A stretch of DNA of 13,781 nt. Origin: Nocardioides sp. (GTDB lineage Bacteria > Actinomycetota > Actinomycetes > Propionibacteriales > Nocardioidaceae). The notes under the pieces were generated by a model, which was not told where the DNA came from, ran no database searches, and saw nothing but the letters and a program-made list of their open reading frames with translations. The stretch lies in NCBI GenBank assembly GCA_003519585.1, contig DOWL01000077.1, positions 1 to 13,781 of the forward strand, written 5' to 3'. Position numbers and translations under genes: made by a program. Numbering within the stretch: the first letter of the stretch is position 1; every line of letters begins with the position of its first letter. Shown in pieces: positions 7,276 to 13,781 of the stretch.

Positions 7276-7589
7276 CCGCCGGGAGCCCGCCACTGCGACG
7301 TGAACCGATCTGCCCCTCGTGGTGCGCTGGTCACTCTGGTACCTACCAGGGTTGGGACACAGTGGATGGACGGCGCAGGCGGGATCACGGGAGCAGTGGT
7401 CATGACGCCGTGGGCAATACGTCGGTCACCGTGATCGCGATCGAGTCGGAGGGTCAGGGGCTGGGCGAGGTGCGGATCGAGGTGTTCATCGAGGGCGTCG
7501 CCGCTCGTGATGTCGCCGATCTGTCTCCCGCTCAGGCCCGGCAGCTAGCTGCGCTGTTGGTCGAGTTTGCCGACCGGGCGGAGGCGTAG
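7272..7589 (+). CDS. DUF6907 domain protein, convergent with recombinase 1
   Basis: A protein of about 105 residues with ICPSWCAGHSGTY near the N-terminus and the C-terminal helix DLSPAQARQLAALLVEFADRAEA, closely matching the protein at 6059-6412. I chose GTG at 7272 because it overlaps the previous stop as GTGA; GTG at 7266 is equally possible and adds two residues. Its last 58 bases overlap the end of recombinase 1 on the opposite strand. Function unknown. Confidence 0.8.
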   Translation: MTAGSPPLRREPICPSWCAGHSGTYQGWDTVDGRRRRDHGSSGHDAVGNTSVTVIAIESEGQGLGEVRIEVFIEGVAARDVADLSPAQARQLAALLVEFADRAEA

Positions 7590-9442
7590 GCGAGCACCGA
7601 GGCACGGCTGACGGCGGGGATGCCGCGGTGCGCGATGGGGCGTCGGCTGATCTCTCCCCTGATCAGGGCCCACCCGATGGTGCCCTCGGAGCATCCGACG
7701 AGGCGGCCGGCTTCGGCCCTGGAGATCCACTCGGGTTCTCCTGCGGCCTCGTGGGCGGCTTGCTCGGCGCGACGTGACTCGACGTAGGCGTGTACGGATG
7801 CGAGGGCCAGTGAGGGGTAGTTGCGGCGACCGTCGCCACGCTTCTCGATCCGTCCGTCGGCGATGGCTTTGAGGAACGCTCGATTGGAGAAGCCGGCGGC
7901 CGTGATGATGTCGGTTCCTTGAGTGACAGTGATCCATCCCTGCCGTGGGTCGTAGAAGCGACTGCGGGCGGGTTCGTTGGATTCCACGCCTGGCGGCGCG
8001 ATCGGTGACGTGCCCAGTGCGCGCCAGATGATCTGCAATCGAGCGTTGTCGTCCTTCCACTGTCCGGGTGCGACCACGATCCGCTCGATGTTGCTGTTGA
8101 CGAGGTGGCGGCGCTGTTCTGTTGTTTCGCATCGCAGCCACACCTGCTCGAGAGTCATGTTGAGCGGTTCGAGGGCGGCGCCGGCTGGTCCAGTGGCACG
8201 TCGGGCGGCTGTTCGCGCCCGCTTGAGTCTGCCCATCTCTCGATTGAGCGAAGAAGTGTCAGCCCGATCGGCGGTCAGCGCGCGAGCGACCTTGTCGAGC
8301 TCGGTCGAGAGACGTTCCAGTTCCTCGGCTGCGGCCAGTTGTTCGGGCGAGGCGAAGTGGCGATGCCACATCGGCACGGTGCCGCGCGTGGACAGCAAGA
8401 CGCGTTCGATTGCGGCCGAGAGCGGCGCCAAGGACGCGATGGCGCGGCACTCGGGGCACTGCATAACGACAGCAGGGCTGCTGGTGCGGGCGACCATCGG
8501 GCGATCCGAGCCACACCCTCCACACCACACCAGGCCCTCCACGAACGGCGCCTTCGGGTGCTTGGAGCGTGGCCCCTTCGCGCTGCTCGCCAGGACATCT
8601 AGCAGGCGTTCGCGCTCGGTCGCGGTGATCAGGGCGAGGTCGCGACGGATGACGGGTTTGCCGTTGGGGTGACGCAGCACCTGCTGTTCGGGCGGCAGGT
8701 GTTCCTGCCCATAGGGGTAGTGCGACATCCCGGCCACCAACGGATTGCGCAGGGCGGTGCGCACGGTCTGGATCTGCCACCGACCATTCCTGCCTTTGCT
8801 GTATCTCGGAAACGGTGCGTGAGACCTTTCGAGCCATCGGCAGATGGAGAACAAGCTGTCCCCCCGCAGAGCCCGACGGATCATGCCTCGCAGCCACTTG
8901 ACTCGTTCCGGATCGCGGGTGACCACGTACCCCGGCCCGTCCGGGTTCGGGACGTGCATCCACCCGTAGCCACGGAACCCGCCCGGCGCTCGCCCGGACC
9001 GAATCAACTGCATCCGCGCGCTTCTGACTCGTGCCCCGAACGAGGCTGCCTCCAACTCAGCGAAGACCGCCAACATGACCGTGAACGCTCGACCCTGCGC
9101 GGTCGTCATGTCCACGGGATCATCGACCGCCACCAACGCCGCCCCGCGCTGCCGCAGCGCCTTGTCGGCGTCGAGGAAGTCACTGACGCGTCGAGCCAGT
9201 CGGTCCACTTTCCAGATGACCACGACATCGAATACCAGCTGCGAGGTCATGAGCGCCCGCCACTCGGCGCGGCGCTCGGGGTGCTTCAGGGTCGCCGAGA
9301 CCCCGTCATCCACGAACTCCCCGACCACTACCCAGCCGCGAGCAGCGGCGTAGCTGCGACCCGCAACCAGTTGCCGTTCGACCGACACCGACTCCTCGCT
9401 CGAAAGCGATACCCGCGCGTAAAGCACTACGTACAGCACCAT
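7532..9442 (-). CDS. Large serine recombinase 1 with C-terminal tandem HTH extension
   Basis: A 636-residue site-specific serine recombinase that cuts and rejoins DNA at attachment sites. The N-terminal resolvase domain has LYARVS with catalytic Ser12 and Arg10, and WKVDRLARRVSDFLDAD (78-94). The recombinase domain spans about 150-290, the zinc ribbon uses Cys307, Cys310, Cys329 and Cys332, and a coiled coil lies near 367-415. Unusually, two units resembling excisionase/MerR-type HTH domains follow (about 503-555 and 571-621, e.g. EWISRAEAGRLVGCSEGTIG). The start is ATG at 9442, matching the paralogue's N-terminus and sitting 6 nt after TACCGT; no Shine-Dalgarno. The end overlaps the convergent DUF6907 gene. 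Integrase versus transposase role cannot be told from sequence. Confidence 0.93.
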   Translation of the reverse strand: MVLYVVLYARVSLSSEESVSVERQLVAGRSYAAARGWVVVGEFVDDGVSATLKHPERRAEWRALMTSQLVFDVVVIWKVDRLARRVSDFLDADKALRQRGAALVAVDDPVDMTTAQGRAFTVMLAVFAELEAASFGARVRSARMQLIRSGRAPGGFRGYGWMHVPNPDGPGYVVTRDPERVKWLRGMIRRALRGDSLFSICRWLERSHAPFPRYSKGRNGRWQIQTVRTALRNPLVAGMSHYPYGQEHLPPEQQVLRHPNGKPVIRRDLALITATERERLLDVLASSAKGPRSKHPKAPFVEGLVWCGGCGSDRPMVARTSSPAVVMQCPECRAIASLAPLSAAIERVLLSTRGTVPMWHRHFASPEQLAAAEELERLSTELDKVARALTADRADTSSLNREMGRLKRARTAARRATGPAGAALEPLNMTLEQVWLRCETTEQRRHLVNSNIERIVVAPGQWKDDNARLQIIWRALGTSPIAPPGVESNEPARSRFYDPRQGWITVTQGTDIITAAGFSNRAFLKAIADGRIEKRGDGRRNYPSLALASVHAYVESRRAEQAAHEAAGEPEWISRAEAGRLVGCSEGTIGWALIRGEISRRPIAHRGIPAVSRASVLAYASARSANSTNSAASCRA

Positions 9443-9446
9443 CGTT

Positions 9447-9456
9447 CGACGGTAGG
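9447..9456 (-). promoter_or_regulatory. Leaderless promoter/shared block of recombinase 1
   Basis: CCTACCGTCG on the minus strand. TACCGT (9454..9449) fits a -10 hexamer and ends 6 nt before the ATG at 9442. The same 10 bases occur at the same distance before recombinase 2. No good -35 is seen. Confidence 0.5.
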
Positions 9457-9536
9457 CACCCCACCTTCGCGGGCCGCGCGATTCAACTACAGTCGTGCGA
9501 CATTGCACAGTGCCACCGAACAAAGGACCAGGTCAG

Positions 9537-9836
9537 ATGGGGCAACTCTGGGAGCTCGTTCAGGCCTACACCGATCGCCACGGCACCTCTGAGCGACAGC
9601 TCGCCAAGCGACTCGGTTACAAGTCCTCGGGCGTGTTCGTGAACTGGCGAGAGCCCAAGCAGCTTCCCAGCGCACAGGCGCTCGCCCGGTTCGCAGACCT
9701 CTCCGGCACCCCGTACCAACGCGTACTGGACGCGGTGCTCACCGATTCCGGCTACCTCCCAGAACCCCGCCTCACCACCGACTCCGAAGAGCTGAGCAGG
9801 GTTCGCCTCATACGATCCAGCGACCCGGGTTCCTAA
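9537..9836 (+). CDS. Small XRE-like helix-turn-helix regulator
   Basis: A 99-residue protein whose residues 1-65 look like a Cro/cI-type HTH: MGQLWELVQAYTDRHG, then TSERQLAKRLGYKSSGVFVN, then LPSAQALARFADLSGTPYQR. The C-terminal part is polar with no clear domain. The start ATG at 9537 has AAAGGA (9522-9527) upstream; a longer frame to 9495 is less likely. TACAGT (9488-9493) could be its -10. It is divergent from recombinase 1, with only about 94 bases between the two starts. It is a candidate regulator of the recombinases (inferred). Confidence 0.75.
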   Translation: MGQLWELVQAYTDRHGTSERQLAKRLGYKSSGVFVNWREPKQLPSAQALARFADLSGTPYQRVLDAVLTDSGYLPEPRLTTDSEELSRVRLIRSSDPGS

Positions 9837-9852
9837 CTAAAATGCAGGACAT

Positions 9853-9869
9853 CCTTCGTTAACTGAAGG
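9853..9869. terminator. Weak bidirectional hairpin between HTH gene and recombinase 2
   Basis: CCTTC-GTTAACT-GAAGG, a 5-bp stem around a GTTAAC-containing loop. It lies between two converging stops (9836 and 9859) and overlaps the recombinase 2 stop codon. Confidence 0.4.
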
Positions 9870-11769
9870 TCTCAAGACTCGTGGCCAACGTGTCAGCGAA
9901 CTCGAGAACCGACTCTCGTGACAGTGATGGTCGGTTCGCCGCGACGTACCGCCGAGCGATCTGCCCATTGCTCACCGCTCTTCCTATCGCCTCCAGCGAA
10001 GACCCGGTCAACGACGCGGCCCCCCGCCACGAGACCCATTCGCGGCGCTCCGACTCACGTTCCTGTTGCGCTTCCTGTTGCCTGACGCGAGCCTCTGCGG
10101 CGAACTCGATGACCGAGGCCCGCGAGAGCGTTCCGCGGTAGGGTCCGCCGCCGCGGCACTCGCGTCGTTCGATCGTTCCGTCCTGTACGGCGCGCACGAA
10201 CGCATTGTGTGAGCAGCCGGTCTCTCGGATGTGCTGCTCGAAGGCGGCCTCGATGCCTAGCCACCCGTCGGTCGTGTCGTAGAACCGCTGCGGCGCTGGG
10301 TCGCGATGAAGAACGCTGGACGCGGCAACGGGTGTCGGGCCGAGGGTACGCATCTTCACCTCGAGCCGCGCCTCGGTGGGCAGACCCTGCCCGCCAGGAA
10401 GGACCGTGATTCGCTCGATGTTGCGCGAGAGCAACGCATGTCGCTCCTCGTCGCTACGACAGCGCAGCCAGACCTGCTCCAGCCTCAGACCCGACGGTTC
10501 GAGAGCCGGCCTGCGCGACCCAACTGTCTCAAGCGCCACCGCTCGCAAGTCTTTCAGCTCCTGCATCTCGCTCGACAAAGCCTCCGCGTGCCCATCGCGT
10601 GTCATCGCGTAGGCCACACGCTCGATCTGCAGCTCGGCCGCCTCCAGCCGGACCGCCGCGGCCTCGACCTCCGGGGAGTCGTAGCAGGCGTGCCACATCG
10701 GGGTCGTGCCGCGTTCTCCGAGGAGTCGCCGCTCGACAGCAGCGGCCAACGGTCCGATCCTGATCATGAGGTGACAGTGCGCGCACCTCAGCAGCGGATC
10801 ACCGCACACCGAACCCACACTCAGGTTGCGCGAGGAACGACACGCACCGCACCACACCAACCCGTCCAGCAACGCCGACTGCGGACCAACAACGCGCCGA
10901 GCCTTCGACCGCGATGCCAGTCCATCCAACAGCGCCTTCCGCTGCCCGAGACTGATCACGGCGAGATGACGATGAACAATCGGCACACCACTTGGCCTCC
11001 GGAGCACCTGCCACTCCCGCGCGATGTCGTCCTGGCCGTAGGGGTAGTCGATCAACCCCGCGACCAGCGGGTTCATCAAGATGTTCCGCACGGTGTCGTA
11101 TCCCCACGCGGTGCCCTTCCGGGTGCTGTGCCGAGGCAGTGGCGCCTTGGATCGCTCCAGCCAGCGACAGATCGAGTGCAGGCTGTCTCCGCGTAGCGAG
11201 CGACGAGCCATGCCGCGCACCCACTTGATCCGCACGGGGTCCTGGGCCATCACGAACCCGGGGCCGTCCGGGTTGGGACTATGCATCCAGCCATACCCAG
11301 GCAGGCCACCCACGGCGCGCCCGCTGGCGATCAGATGCATCCGCGAGGCCCTCACCCGCGCGCCCATGCTGGCGGCTTCCAACTCCGCGAACACCGCCAG
11401 CATCGTGGCAAACGCCCGACCCTGAGCCGTGGTCAGATCGATCGGATCCTCCACTGCCACCAACGCTGCGCCCCGCTTCTGCAACGCCCCATCGGCGTCG
11501 AGGAAGTCCGAGACCTTGCGGGCGAGCCGGTCGACCTTCCAGATCAAGACCGCGTCGAACTCCAACTCAGCCGACAGTAGTGCTCGCCACTGCTCCCGCT
11601 GATCCGGTCGGTTGCGGGTCGCCGACACCCCGTCGTCGAAGAACTCGCCGACCACTTCCCAACCTCGGGCGGCGGCATAGCGCCGACCACTGAGCAACTG
11701 ACGCTCAACCGAGACGGACTCTTCTGCTGCCATCGATACACGCGCGTAGAGCGCAACCTTGTTCACCAT
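9859..11769 (-). CDS. Large serine recombinase 2, paralogue with tandem HTH extension
   Basis: A 636-residue serine recombinase, the same length as recombinase 1 and closely similar: 42 of the first 60 residues are identical without gaps. Catalytic Ser12 lies in LYARVS. The DRLARKVSDFLDAD motif, the recombinase domain and a zinc ribbon with Cys307, Cys310, Cys329 and Cys332 sit at identical positions, followed by a coiled coil near 363-413. After about residue 480 come two HTH-like units (about 503-556 and 578-628, e.g. EWVSWRGAASLTGSSLEAIG, then LSRESVLEFAD). The middle and C-terminal parts are more diverged, so this is not a recent duplication. Start ATG at 11769 lies 6 nt after TACCGT, with no Shine-Dalgarno. 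It follows the DUF4145 gene but is separated from it by hairpins. Confidence 0.93.
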   Translation of the reverse strand: MVNKVALYARVSMAAEESVSVERQLLSGRRYAAARGWEVVGEFFDDGVSATRNRPDQREQWRALLSAELEFDAVLIWKVDRLARKVSDFLDADGALQKRGAALVAVEDPIDLTTAQGRAFATMLAVFAELEAASMGARVRASRMHLIASGRAVGGLPGYGWMHSPNPDGPGFVMAQDPVRIKWVRGMARRSLRGDSLHSICRWLERSKAPLPRHSTRKGTAWGYDTVRNILMNPLVAGLIDYPYGQDDIAREWQVLRRPSGVPIVHRHLAVISLGQRKALLDGLASRSKARRVVGPQSALLDGLVWCGACRSSRNLSVGSVCGDPLLRCAHCHLMIRIGPLAAAVERRLLGERGTTPMWHACYDSPEVEAAAVRLEAAELQIERVAYAMTRDGHAEALSSEMQELKDLRAVALETVGSRRPALEPSGLRLEQVWLRCRSDEERHALLSRNIERITVLPGGQGLPTEARLEVKMRTLGPTPVAASSVLHRDPAPQRFYDTTDGWLGIEAAFEQHIRETGCSHNAFVRAVQDGTIERRECRGGGPYRGTLSRASVIEFAAEARVRQQEAQQERESERREWVSWRGAASLTGSSLEAIGRAVSNGQIARRYVAANRPSLSRESVLEFADTLATSLETFS

Positions 11770-11773
11770 CCAC

Positions 11774-11783
11774 CGACGGTAGG
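11774..11783 (-). promoter_or_regulatory. Leaderless promoter/shared block of recombinase 2
   Basis: CCTACCGTCG, identical to the block before recombinase 1. TACCGT (11781..11776) ends 6 nt before the ATG at 11769. Confidence 0.5.
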
Positions 11784-11784
11784 A

Positions 11785-11816
11785 GCGGAAGGTGCAGCAA
11801 CAGAACGCACTTCCGC
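11785..11816 (-). repeat. Inverted repeat upstream of recombinase 2
   Basis: GCGGAAGTGC pairs with GCACCTTCCGC (minus-strand reading), about 10 bp with one bulged base and an 11-base loop. It lies immediately upstream of the TACCGT block. It may be a terminator, an operator or part of an attachment site; its outer 4 bases are shared with the adjacent hairpin. Confidence 0.45.
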
Positions 11817-11843
11817 CGAGTTCTGTCGTTCAGGACTCGGCGG
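11813..11843 (-). terminator. Hairpin terminator spanning the DUF4145 stop codon
   Basis: A 13-bp stem (11813-11825 with 11831-11843) with one G-T pair and a 5-base loop. It spans the TGA of the DUF4145 gene and should insulate recombinase 2 from upstream phage-type transcription. Confidence 0.65.
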
Positions 11844-12552
11844 CGTCGGCAGCCTTTCGAGCGAGGCGCTTCTGCTTCGCACGCTCGATGCGTGCCGGCG
11901 ACTGGAAGACCTCCTGGAGGACCTCGCCCATCAGGCCCAGTGTCTCCTCTGCTTCCTCGGCCTCCACCGGGTCGACGAAGTCACCATGCGCGACGTCGTT
12001 TCCTAGATGCCGCACCTCGTGAGCAGCTTCCTTGATGTGGGGTCGAACGTGGTGCTGAGCTTCGAGCGCTTCGATCTTGTCGTACAGGGTGCCCTTGGTA
12101 ATGCCCTTGTCCTTGGCGCTTGCCTCGATGACCGCACGGGCAAGTGCTGCTGCAGCTCGGTACGCCTGGATGCTGTAGCAGCGGTGAGCCTCGGAGGCCG
12201 CGTCGGAGATGTGCTCGGGGACGTCCTCAAAAGCCCGGGAGACCCCAACCTGCGGCCACCAGAGCAGGCCGTCGACATAATCCTCTTGTAGAGCTAGGGC
12301 CGCTCTTCCCGCGTCGCCCATCTGCGAGCTGTCCACCTGTCGCGTAGCGAACTGAAGCCATCCGCACTCATCACAGGTGAAGCTCCCCTGCGCGTGGACG
12401 TCTCCGTCATCGAACTTGGAGAAGTGCGCGTTCCCCACACGGGTCATGTGCGCCACCGCGTCGCAGTGCCAGCACCTCCTGGTCGCCATGAGCGGGATGC
12501 TGTCAGCAATCCCGGTCGGCGTCACGCCTGTCATCGTCGGCATTGCGCTCAC
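11830..12552 (-). CDS. DUF4145 domain protein with N-terminal zinc ribbon
   Basis: A 240-residue protein. Cys27, Cys30, Cys60 and Cys63 (RCWHC and FTCDEC) form a likely zinc ribbon. The DUF4145 core follows: YRAAAALARAVIEASAKDKG (131-150), GTLYDKIEAL, and the conserved EVRHLGNDVAHG (179-190). DUF4145 domains are known from phage, restriction-linked and other defence-linked proteins; the biochemical role is unknown. The GTG start at 12552 overlaps the tape measure stop by 4 bases and has AGGGGG 5 nt upstream. Codon 22 (ATG before ATRRCWHC) is an alternative start. Confidence 0.85.
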   Translation of the reverse strand: MSAMPTMTGVTPTGIADSIPLMATRRCWHCDAVAHMTRVGNAHFSKFDDGDVHAQGSFTCDECGWLQFATRQVDSSQMGDAGRAALALQEDYVDGLLWWPQVGVSRAFEDVPEHISDAASEAHRCYSIQAYRAAAALARAVIEASAKDKGITKGTLYDKIEALEAQHHVRPHIKEAAHEVRHLGNDVAHGDFVDPVEAEEAEETLGLMGEVLQEVFQSPARIERAKQKRLARKAADAAES

Positions 12553-13781
12553 CGCCGCCCCCTCTGCCCTCGCCGATGCCCGTTGCCGGCGGCGCCGTTG
12601 ACACCCGCGGTGACGAAGTCGGCGTTATCGTCGCTGTTCTTCTTGTTTTCGTGGGTCTGCCGGCGAACCTCGGCACGCAGGCCACGGACCTCATCTCGGA
12701 GCTGCTCAACCAGCTTCGTCCGGTGCCTCTGCTCGGCGCCGTACAGCGCATCCCCGGCGGCGCTGCCCGCGAGCTGCTGCGCGCTGTAGAGGGTGGTCAG
12801 CGACGAACCCAGCGACGCCGCCTGCGACGGGTTCGCCGCCAGGGCCTGGAGTTGACCGAAGTCCATCTCCTGGAGAGCTTCGGAGAGCGCAGGTCCAGTG
12901 AGTCCGGCTGCCTTGAGCGAGGCGATGATGGCGGGGAAAGCCGACGCCTGAGACGCGGCGGTGTCGATCATGGACTGGAGCCCGCCGCCCTGCGCCCAGG
13001 GGGTCGACGACCTCGCGCCGAGGTCCACATCGAACTTGCTCGCCACCGAGGCGCCCAGCGAAGCCATCGCCGAAGCCACGTTGTCCCGCTCCTTCTTCTC
13101 GCGGTCGAGTGCCTTCTCCGAGCGCTTGAGCTGGTTCTCGAGGACGCGGAGCGCCCCGGCGGTGCTGTTGGCCGCCTGAATCATGTTCGCGAGCGCAGGA
13201 CTGGCGAACAGGGTCATCCGAGCCTGTCGGTCGCCCTTCACCTCACCTCCGTCGGCGTACCCGGGGATGCGGCCGGCGGCACGGTCGGCGCGGAACCGGT
13301 CAGCCTGGCCGTACCTGTTCGAGATGACCTCCTCGCCCGGGGCTGCCCAGATGAGGGTCTTGTCGGCGTAGGGGAACCGCTGGCCGGGGACCGTCCCGCC
13401 TTCCGCGCGACCGGGCAGCGGGATGTCACTCCGGACGGTGCGGATGGTGGCGGTGGCGGTGCTGCCGTTCAGGTTGCGGAGCATGGTCGTGACGGTGTTG
13501 ATGCCGGAGACGGCGTCGCTGTTGTCGACCTCGATGCGTGCGCGGGTCCGTGAGGTAGCCAGGTCGTGGAGCGCCTCGCTGGCCATGGCCGCCTTCCGCA
13601 TGGCGTCCTGGTTGTCGGCGGTGATCAGGATGCGCCGGTTCTCGCGCTGGACCTCCCGGAGAGCGGGGATGACCTGGCGTACCGCTGCGGCGGCCTGGGG
13701 TGAGGCGTCCCCGAGTTCCTTGAGATTGCCGATGACGCCGCGGAGGAAGTCGACCCGGGCCTTCGGGTTGGTGATGGTCTC
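12549..13781 (-). CDS. Phage tail tape measure protein, C-terminal part (N-terminus beyond window)
   Basis: The last 410 residues of a larger protein; the frame is open to the window edge. Signs of a tape measure C-terminus are glycine-rich segments such as GRAEGGTVPGQRFPYAD and IPGYADGGEVKGD around IWAAPGEEVISNRYGQADRF, a pattern common in siphovirus tape measure proteins, plus long helical stretches (QLKRSEKALDREKKERDN) and Ala-rich helices. It ends in a basic tail (GHRRGQRGRR). In phages this protein sets tail length. No other tail gene follows it here, only DUF4145 and a recombinase, so the tail module looks interrupted. Confidence 0.75.
   Translation of the reverse strand, partial: ETITNPKARVDFLRGVIGNLKELGDASPQAAAAVRQVIPALREVQRENRRILITADNQDAMRKAAMASEALHDLATSRTRARIEVDNSDAVSGINTVTTMLRNLNGSTATATIRTVRSDIPLPGRAEGGTVPGQRFPYADKTLIWAAPGEEVISNRYGQADRFRADRAAGRIPGYADGGEVKGDRQARMTLFASPALANMIQAANSTAGALRVLENQLKRSEKALDREKKERDNVASAMASLGASVASKFDVDLGARSSTPWAQGGGLQSMIDTAASQASAFPAIIASLKAAGLTGPALSEALQEMDFGQLQALAANPSQAASLGSSLTTLYSAQQLAGSAAGDALYGAEQRHRTKLVEQLRDEVRGLRAEVRRQTHENKKNSDDNADFVTAGVNGAAGNGHRRGQRGRR

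Larger units (their letters stand above)
5390..13781. mobile_element. Putative prophage or integrative element region, boundaries uncertain
   Basis: The region contains two large serine recombinases, a phage tail tape measure C-terminus, an XRE-like regulator and several small overlapping genes including three DUF6907 paralogues. The left edge is placed where chromosomal genes stop. The right edge is outside the window, and no attachment core could be identified because only one end is visible. It could equally be two adjoining elements: a DUF6907/recombinase island and a decayed prophage. Confidence 0.55.

Noticed and set aside
5793..7589. A new defence system made of the DUF6907 operons
   Set aside because: No nuclease, ATPase, NADase or toxin-like motif is visible in these small proteins; the position next to recombinases alone does not support it.
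8669..9592. 307-aa plus-strand frame across recombinase 1
   Set aside because: Antisense to the catalytic domain of a clear recombinase; no recognisable domain.
12543..13553. 336-aa plus-strand frame across the tape measure gene
   Set aside because: The opposite strand shows tape measure features, proper operon coupling to DUF4145 and continuity to the window edge; this frame is its shadow.

Overview
The window is high-GC DNA with actinobacterial gene families and gene order. A topoisomerase IV/gyrase B gene lies divergent from a DUF7455 zinc-finger gene, and starts are mostly GTG or ATG. I infer Actinomycetota, plausibly Nocardioidaceae; the genus is a guess.

Positions 1 to about 5260 look like host chromosome. 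They hold the N-terminal two thirds of a type IIA topoisomerase B subunit (minus), then DUF7455, DUF456 and an EamA-type transporter (plus). Next is a translationally coupled SRPBCC + ArsR operon (minus) with two matching palindromic operators in front of it, then a tiny leaderless membrane-protein ORF (plus), and a secreted protein of unknown function (minus). Between 5258 and 5792 I see no intact gene, only a 3' gene remnant and short repeats. This is the probable left edge of a mobile region.

From about 5790 to the right end the content is mobile. A coupled plus-strand run has two DUF6907 genes and a hypothetical gene and ends at a strong hairpin. A second coupled pair follows (winged-helix-like protein, third DUF6907 protein). 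Then come two paralogous large serine recombinases, both on the minus strand and both 636 aa, with a small HTH gene between them on the opposite strand. To their right are a DUF4145 protein and the C-terminal part of a phage tail tape measure protein, coupled by a 4-base overlap and running off the window.

The most interesting object is the recombinase pair. Each protein has a serine-recombinase catalytic domain, a recombinase domain, a zinc ribbon and a coiled coil, and then a C-terminal extension that reads as two tandem excisionase-like HTH units. Both genes start at an ATG placed 6 nt after the same TACCGT -10-like hexamer, inside a shared 10-base block, which suggests leaderless transcripts under common control. 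The small HTH gene diverges from the first recombinase and is a candidate switch. I infer an unusual paired-recombinase integration module in, or next to, a prophage whose distal tail genes are missing here. The right end and any attachment sites cannot be seen.
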